Source of the DNA: Colletotrichum lupini
Taxonomy: Eukaryota > Ascomycota > Sordariomycetes > Glomerellales > Glomerellaceae
Direction: 5' to 3'
Assembly (NCBI RefSeq): GCF_023278565.1
Contig: NC_064673.1
Location: 1 to 64,000, forward strand
Length of the DNA stretch: 64,000 bases
Shown here: positions 58,752 to 64,000 of the stretch, one piece after another
How positions within the stretch are numbered: the first letter of the stretch is position 1
Layout: each line of letters opens with the position of its first letter
Notes under the pieces: model-generated
What the model saw: only the letters and a program-made list of their open reading frames with translations
What the model was told of the DNA's origin: nothing
Databases searched by the model: none
Position numbers and translations under genes: made by a program

Positions 58752-60832
58752 GAATTTGTAATTTATCGTACACCGGAATTATTAGACACGTCCTTTAAAA
58801 CACAGATTAGAATCACGCATTAGACTCTTGATGGGCAGAAAGAATAAGAAGGCGTTTGAAGCATCTTCAGTGACACCGACATTCGATTGCAAGTTTTCTG
58901 CAAGTTTCCTTCTTCCTGTGGTGCGGTGATATCGAAGGGCAGGACAATAGAGCTTGACGCTTACGACGCTTACGACATAATGATTGAAATAGCCCGCAGA
59001 ATTGCCGGCTGGTCTAACGGGTAAATAAAGGGTTGCGAATAGGAGCAAGAAAGTTGTTGTAATTGATGAAGATTACCGTGTCCTCAGCCACGATGACTTC
59101 GTGGGTCTGGAGATGGAGGAGCGAAGTTTACGCCAGTCTCTGCAAAGTCAGGGCGCTTCGATAAGGCCAGCCCCTACGTCGACCAACGATTGGGTCGTGA
59201 TTGGAATCGCGCTCGTTAGTGGCAATTTCAATTGTTTGCTTCCTCTTTTGGCCTGCGCCGCTGGCGCCACCAACAAGACATGTCCAAGTCACGCGGTCGG
59301 TGTTGGAACATCAGTGGCCGAACGCCGGCCACGCCAAGCTACTGATGGCTATTCGACCCTCAAAGGAACAGCCATTGATTTCCATGAGAACGTTGTCCAA
59401 TTCAATCAAGACGTAGCCAGCTCCGAGACCTCGTTTAAAGTTACTGGTTCAGATGCATCATGGACATTACCACGTTTCCTCTGTTTGGTTATGGGCCTGA
59501 TAAAGCTAGCAGGCGAGGTAGACCGTAGGGTGCAGCCAATCTACACAGTACGGTTACTACGTCCGTGTATACCTCGCCGCAAGCAAGGATCAGGGATGCT
59601 CATCCTCTTTGTCGGATCTCCGGTCCTTTCTAGGTTGTGAATGGACAAAACGAGAGTCTTATGCTTGGCAGAATCATGAGGAAAGCGGAGAAGGGCAGTC
59701 AAGCAATGGTGGATGGCAGAAATGTTAGCTCAGTACCTTATGTGCTGATACATGCCAGCAGAACAGTCATCTGGCCAGCTTGAAGCTCGCTAATTGTGTA
59801 TTAAACTACGCAATGGCACGTGAAAGGTAAAAGTAAGTACATGGATCGATTGCACTAAATTCTATTTTCTGTCGGTATGAGATGGTGGTGGTTGTGTCAC
59901 TCTCAGGTCCAGCGATTCTCGAGAAGTCCATGAGATGCCCCAAAACTGGCAAAATGAGACAGATAGATCAGATGAGCCCGATAAAAGACTGCCTAGGCTC
60001 AAGTTGGGGGAGAGTGGAGAGTAGAACACGCTGAGCTCAGATGAACCAAGAGGCGCTGTGACTTCAACGACTACCGCAAATTGCTTTTTGCAGACGCCTC
60101 TAGGTTAGCTATATCTGATATTCATTTTGCTGCAATGCGAAGTCAATACGTGACACAAAAGCCGGAAGCCTCATTTGATGGCGGCTACATCTACGCTCCG
60201 TCGCCTCACAGTCTAGGAGAAGAAGACCAACAAGTATGACGAAGACAAGGTTAGGCGTGAGGTATGTCAGCCAGGCAACGAAATCGAAATTAAGAGATGG
60301 TGCGTGGTGGGAATGAACACCGGTAGCCACCCCAGGTTGGACTTACCTTGAGTAAAGTACATGTGCCTGCAGGTGCTGGGTTGCTCTTACCACATTTCTC
60401 TCATGTGTTTTGGGGCAACCACCTCATGGCCACTCTCCAGCGCACAAGGGAAGGAGCGTTGGATTGACGTTTCGATGATTGGAGGTTCTCTTCCGTGCGA
60501 TCGTCTGGCTGTGCCTCTTTTCTCCTTTCCTCGCGCTTTTTCCTGGTTCTTTTTCCACAACCTCCGTCGTCAAGGCAGAACAGATCGGCATCATTCATCA
60601 ACAGCTACATGTCTTCAATACACGCATCTCTTTTGGCACTTCAGCAATTGATTAACCCGGATAAGAAGCAACGCGTTTCCGGCATTACTTTCAGTCGCTC
60701 AATTCCCCAATTTTCGGTTGCCCGTCCGAGTACTGCAGGCCAGACAGCCACGGCTCCCGTCACGATTACTCACACTGGCGACTGACCTTGTCCACGAGCC
60801 AACTAAGTCTTCGGGCGACTACAGCATTGGCC
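58752..60832. other. Intergenic region, no gene supported
   Basis: These 2.1 kb have a normal composition. An ORF on the plus strand at 59,101-59,640 (first ATG about 59,113) is 176 codons long but has no family resemblance and uneven composition. A GACGCTTAC repeat at about 58,955-58,975 is very short. Confidence 0.5.
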
Positions 60833-61924
60833 ATGGACTTCATCACCACCATGACCGATCGTCTGCTCACTGCTGTTGGAGTGCCCCGCATTGTGTGAGT
60901 TCACTGCTTTTAGTCTTGCAGACTTTCCCCACGTTACCCCCTCTCGCTAACACGTCTTGCGCACTCTAGTGACAGGCCGCTGGACGGGTGGCACATGAAC
61001 CTCGAAAAGCCAGAAATTGGAATGATTCTCACATGTATGCCATCATTCGCTCTTTCTCTCCTTTCTCATTATAGTCAAGTTGTGCTGAGACAATGCATCA
61101 TCTAGACCCACCGACTTACACGCAACCGCCGATTAACTACGTCCCCGAACAGGTACTTGCCTTCAAGCCGTCACTCTTCGATAGTGGGGGAGAAGTAAAG
61201 CTTGTGTCCCACGGAACTCAACGGAAGTGGCAACACCTTGGAGTCACTGCCCACAGACTCGATCCCAAAGATGCAACCAGACTTCAGCTTCGAACACTTT
61301 AGGAGAAACCCGAGAGTTCAGATGGCGAATTGCGAGACATTTGGGCACCCGAATACATGGTTCAGCTTGGTGATCCCGACGCCTGGGCCAGTTACTTTGA
61401 TCTCTTTGATCGCCAAGAGATCCTTCCTTGGAATAAATCAACAGCAAAGGTCATCAATGTCCTGGGGCACCACATTGGCGAGCATAACCGAGTCATCTTA
61501 CGTATTCAATACGAAGGAGAGAACGACCGGAATGCCGGGAATGTGGACGAGGTGTGGATGAGAACCTATTATCCTCAACTCCTCCGTGAATACTGGCTTC
61601 GTTACCGATGGGCATCCTTGAAAGCCCGCTGGGCTGCCCGTCGGGCTGGGAAACATGTCCCGCGACCCGCTACCGATGAATGGTGGAAGCGGGCTCCGTC
61701 GAGTGTCAAACACGGCAATCTCCAATACAGGAACCGGCTCAATGTCTTGACAGTCCGACCAAGAAGGCTCCCCAGAGTCCGGATTCGGGACCAGATCGCT
61801 GGACTATTCCGCCGGTGGGATGATGCAGACAGTAAGTTGATCACACACAGCCTTCTGATGTGGCATCGTACTTGTCTGCTGGCTGACTGCTAATGGATCC
61901 TGGTCAGCGATCCCTCCTCGTTAG
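60833..61924 (+). CDS. Hypothetical protein, Trp/Arg-rich
   Basis: My model has five exons: 60,833-60,894, 60,970-61,034, 61,106-61,194, 61,303-61,831 and 61,908-61,924; 253 residues with consistent phases. The large fourth exon (LRDIWAPEYMVQLGDPDAW onward) is the best supported part. Its product is unusually rich in Trp, Arg and Tyr. The segment RVILRIQYEG followed by PQLLREYWLRY has a faint look of a chromodomain, but I would not assign it. The C-terminal half is strongly basic, suggesting nucleic acid or membrane-surface contact. No signal peptide. The small first exons are less certain. Confidence 0.55.
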
Positions 61925-62580
61925 CCACCTGCAACACCAGCCTGATACTTCTGCGAGCTATATATGGGCCCCATGCTCATTCTGCATGCAAGCGTGTCTG
62001 GACTCCATGTGCCAGCGACTGAGTTGTCGAGGTGATGAGGATGAATTCCGCTAAGGATTCCAGAGGAATTCCCACTATCCTCACAACAATCACGATGGGT
62101 GTTTTGTCACAGTCAAGTTGGTTTCGACATGGCTCGTTTGAAAGTCCGCATTAGCGACCGATGTATTATTCTTTCAGTACATTCTGGGTATCGTAGCGCT
62201 TGCTTATTACATTGTTCTCAAATCCTTCACTCGGCAGTGCTCCAAAAAGCATTGGCCGTGATCAGCTGGTATCGTGCAGATGAAATCAAACGAACCAATA
62301 CTGGTGGCTCATAGTAATGGCCCCGGGAGAGAACAGCGGCTTGCGGGCTATGGGTTGACCAAGCAACTCGGACTAGCCACCTCGTGCCATGCGGACCATG
62401 ACTCATCTTTCATTGTGCTGCCTCTGTAATACTTCACGATGGCCCTGTTGCATCGTCCCTCACTCTGCCTACATGAAGCATTGCTGCCGACACCTGCTGA
62501 AGCCGGGCTATCCGGGCGCGGCGAGAAACGAACGGCCACCTGAGTTGCCTTCTTGTCTCCATTTGTAGCCGAGATGCAGA
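61925..62580. other. Convergent intergenic region
   Basis: A 656-bp spacer between two convergent genes, with no supported ORF, repeat or RNA. Confidence 0.55.
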
Positions 62581-63906
62581 CTACTGATTCTCCAAAACGT
62601 CAAAGATTCCTTCAAAGACTGGCGCTGGCGCGGGAGGCCGTGTCTCGCCCTTCAGACTCCGGCTCAATGAGTCCATGGACATGGTGGTGGCCATACCACC
62701 GCCCGGGAAACCGAGCGAGACTGATCTCAGCTGTCTGGGTTCGAGCATACCCATTCCGATCTCGGCGGCACCAGAAGCCGACCGCTCTGCACCAAGGGCA
62801 AGGTCTAGCCTTGAAGAGGACCTCCGCAGAGGGGAGCGACCATGCAAATTTGGCGTCTGTGAGAATGATCTTGATGGTGGGGGGAAGAGGCGAGTGGCCA
62901 ATGCCGGCGACGACGGCGAGGGCGAAGAAAAGGAAGGCCGGGAGATGGACGATGAAGTGGAGGAGGAGGAAGACCTGCGCGAGGAAGAGGATGCCTGCCG
63001 ATTCGAGGACATGTACTCAATTTCGAGTAGGTGGAGAAGGTCAGTGACCGTGACACCTTCGGGAAGGTTGAAGTCTGGCCGAGGGATTCGGTGGTAAGCG
63101 GGTGGTCCCATTCGGGCTCCGTTGGTAGACGGCCGACGCTGTTGAATTTGAGGCTGCGGTGGCGGTGGCGGTGTTGGTTGCTGTTCAAGAAATGATGATG
63201 CTGATGGCGGTGTTGATGGAAGTGGTTGGCTAGCGGGTTGAGGTGCCTCGATCTCATGGTACCGCGTGGGCCGCGTAACCGTTGCCAGTTCGGGCAGCCC
63301 GTTCATGACAACGGGGCCGCCGGCTGGCGAAGAGCAGCTGCTGACGGGACTTGAGAGCAATTCACCGTACCCTTTGGCGGGCCGGTGACTCTGAGCTGGT
63401 TCGGGGCCTTGGGAGAAGGTGCTGCTGCGGTTGAGGTAGCCATCTCTAGGGCTGTCCAAATTTGACTGCTGCTGCTGCTGCTGCTGCTGCCTATGCTTCA
63501 ATGACGGGGCCCTCTGAAAGGCCGTCTGCAGAGAGAGCCTTCCCCGACGCGACTTTGATAGATTACGCAGAGGTTCCCGAGCCGGCGAGTCGGGCGCGGG
63601 CGCGTAGAGACCCGTTTCGGAGACGGCAAAGGGGTCAGCGGGGGAGGAGGGTGATTTCAGGGCCTCGAACGTCGAGACGGCCTGGGACACGGGAACATTT
63701 TGGTGACCAGTATGGTTCATCTCCTGGATGAGGTACTGGAGCTGGTTGTCGTCGAGGTCGGCGAGGACTTCGTACAAGGAGCCCAAGGAGGCGGAGGGCT
63801 TGTGCCGCCTGGCGCCGTGAGAGGGTTTCGCGACGGCGGCGTCCATTACGGCGACACTGTAGTTGTTGTTGCTGCCGCCAGTCTGAGTATCGTGAGATTC
63901 CGTCAT
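62581..63906 (-). CDS. Hypothetical low-complexity protein with polyQ and Ser-rich tracts
   Basis: One exon of 441 residues from the ATG at 63,906. The product is mostly disordered: eight Gln in a row, a Pro-rich stretch (PTPPPPPQPQIQ) and a long Ser-rich run near residue 310-335. Two short ordered-looking blocks stand out: LGSLYEVLADLDDNQLQYLIQEMN near the N-terminus and PRPDFNLPEGVTVTDLLHLLEIEYM near residue 280. These may be conserved binding helices. I do not recognise the family. Disordered regulatory or scaffold proteins of this kind are common in filamentous fungi. The codon pattern is intact with no break. Confidence 0.75.
   Translation of the reverse strand: MTESHDTQTGGSNNNYSVAVMDAAVAKPSHGARRHKPSASLGSLYEVLADLDDNQLQYLIQEMNHTGHQNVPVSQAVSTFEALKSPSSPADPFAVSETGLYAPAPDSPAREPLRNLSKSRRGRLSLQTAFQRAPSLKHRQQQQQQQQSNLDSPRDGYLNRSSTFSQGPEPAQSHRPAKGYGELLSSPVSSCSSPAGGPVVMNGLPELATVTRPTRYHEIEAPQPASQPLPSTPPSASSFLEQQPTPPPPPQPQIQQRRPSTNGARMGPPAYHRIPRPDFNLPEGVTVTDLLHLLEIEYMSSNRQASSSSRRSSSSSTSSSISRPSFSSPSPSSPALATRLFPPPSRSFSQTPNLHGRSPLRRSSSRLDLALGAERSASGAAEIGMGMLEPRQLRSVSLGFPGGGMATTMSMDSLSRSLKGETRPPAPAPVFEGIFDVLENQ
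63466..63489 (-). repeat. CAG/CTG trinucleotide repeat (8 units) coding polyglutamine
   Basis: Eight CTG units on the plus strand, read as CAG on the coding minus strand, give the polyQ tract of the hypothetical protein. Such tracts vary in length between strains. Confidence 0.95.
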
Positions 63907-64000
63907 GGTACACAAGGCTATGTACGGAAGGGGTGTAGGTACTGGCGAATGTGGTGGACGGTAGGTAAAGTGATTGGTACGTATCAGGTATCAGGCACGC

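Noticed and set aside
58345..58761. Plus-strand ORF opposite the small coiled-coil ORF
   Set aside because: Its composition looks like an antisense shadow, while the minus-strand frame has protein-like helices.
59101..59640. Plus-strand ORF of about 176 codons
   Set aside because: No family resemblance, uneven composition, no splice partners; not enough to call a gene.

Overview
The window is the left end of a filamentous ascomycete (Pezizomycotina) chromosome. It starts with about 21 copies of the telomere repeat CCCTAA. Genes carry short GT-AG introns of about 55-125 bp with CTAAC/GCTAAT-like branch points. Zn2Cys6 regulators, a PTH11-type receptor and an NRPS-like enzyme are present. Long AT-rich blocks have almost no CpA/TpG, the mark of repeat-induced point mutation (RIP). 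I cannot assign a genus from sequence alone.

Layout. 1-2,282: telomere fused directly to a RIP-mutated Ty1/Copia fragment whose 5' LTR ends inside the 3' part of a Zn2Cys6 regulator gene (2,179-3,938, minus). 5,447-9,500: a chromate-transporter-family gene and a divergent dienelactone-hydrolase/SnoaL-like fusion gene. 10,607-23,541: a second Zn2Cys6 regulator, a copper amine oxidase, an amine/amino-acid permease, and an aldehyde dehydrogenase split by a 1,888-bp Fot1/pogo-like transposon. 23,741-46,250: a heterochromatin-like block of three full-length Copia elements, two of one family in opposite orientation and one of another family between them, with an 804-bp non-RIP island at 38,031-38,834. 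47,591-57,161: a candidate secondary-metabolite cluster (adenylation-thiolation-thioesterase NRPS-like enzyme, PTH11-type membrane protein, cytochrome P450, FAD-dependent amine oxidase). 57,162-64,000: sparse hypothetical genes of a more conserved character.

How the genes may work together. The copper amine oxidase and the aldehyde dehydrogenase both end in SKL, a type-1 peroxisomal targeting signal, and a permease gene lies between them. This reads as an amine uptake and peroxisomal oxidation module (amine to aldehyde, NH3 and H2O2, then aldehyde to acid). Its second step is broken here by the transposon. The FAD oxidase in the metabolite cluster also ends in SKL. The NRPS-like enzyme has the A-T-TE layout of enzymes that dimerise aryl-pyruvates into quinones and furanones. 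The P450 and FAD oxidase beside it could tailor the product or supply precursors, but that is inference.

Splice sites and exon phases were read by eye. Each spliced model given here has a total length divisible by three.
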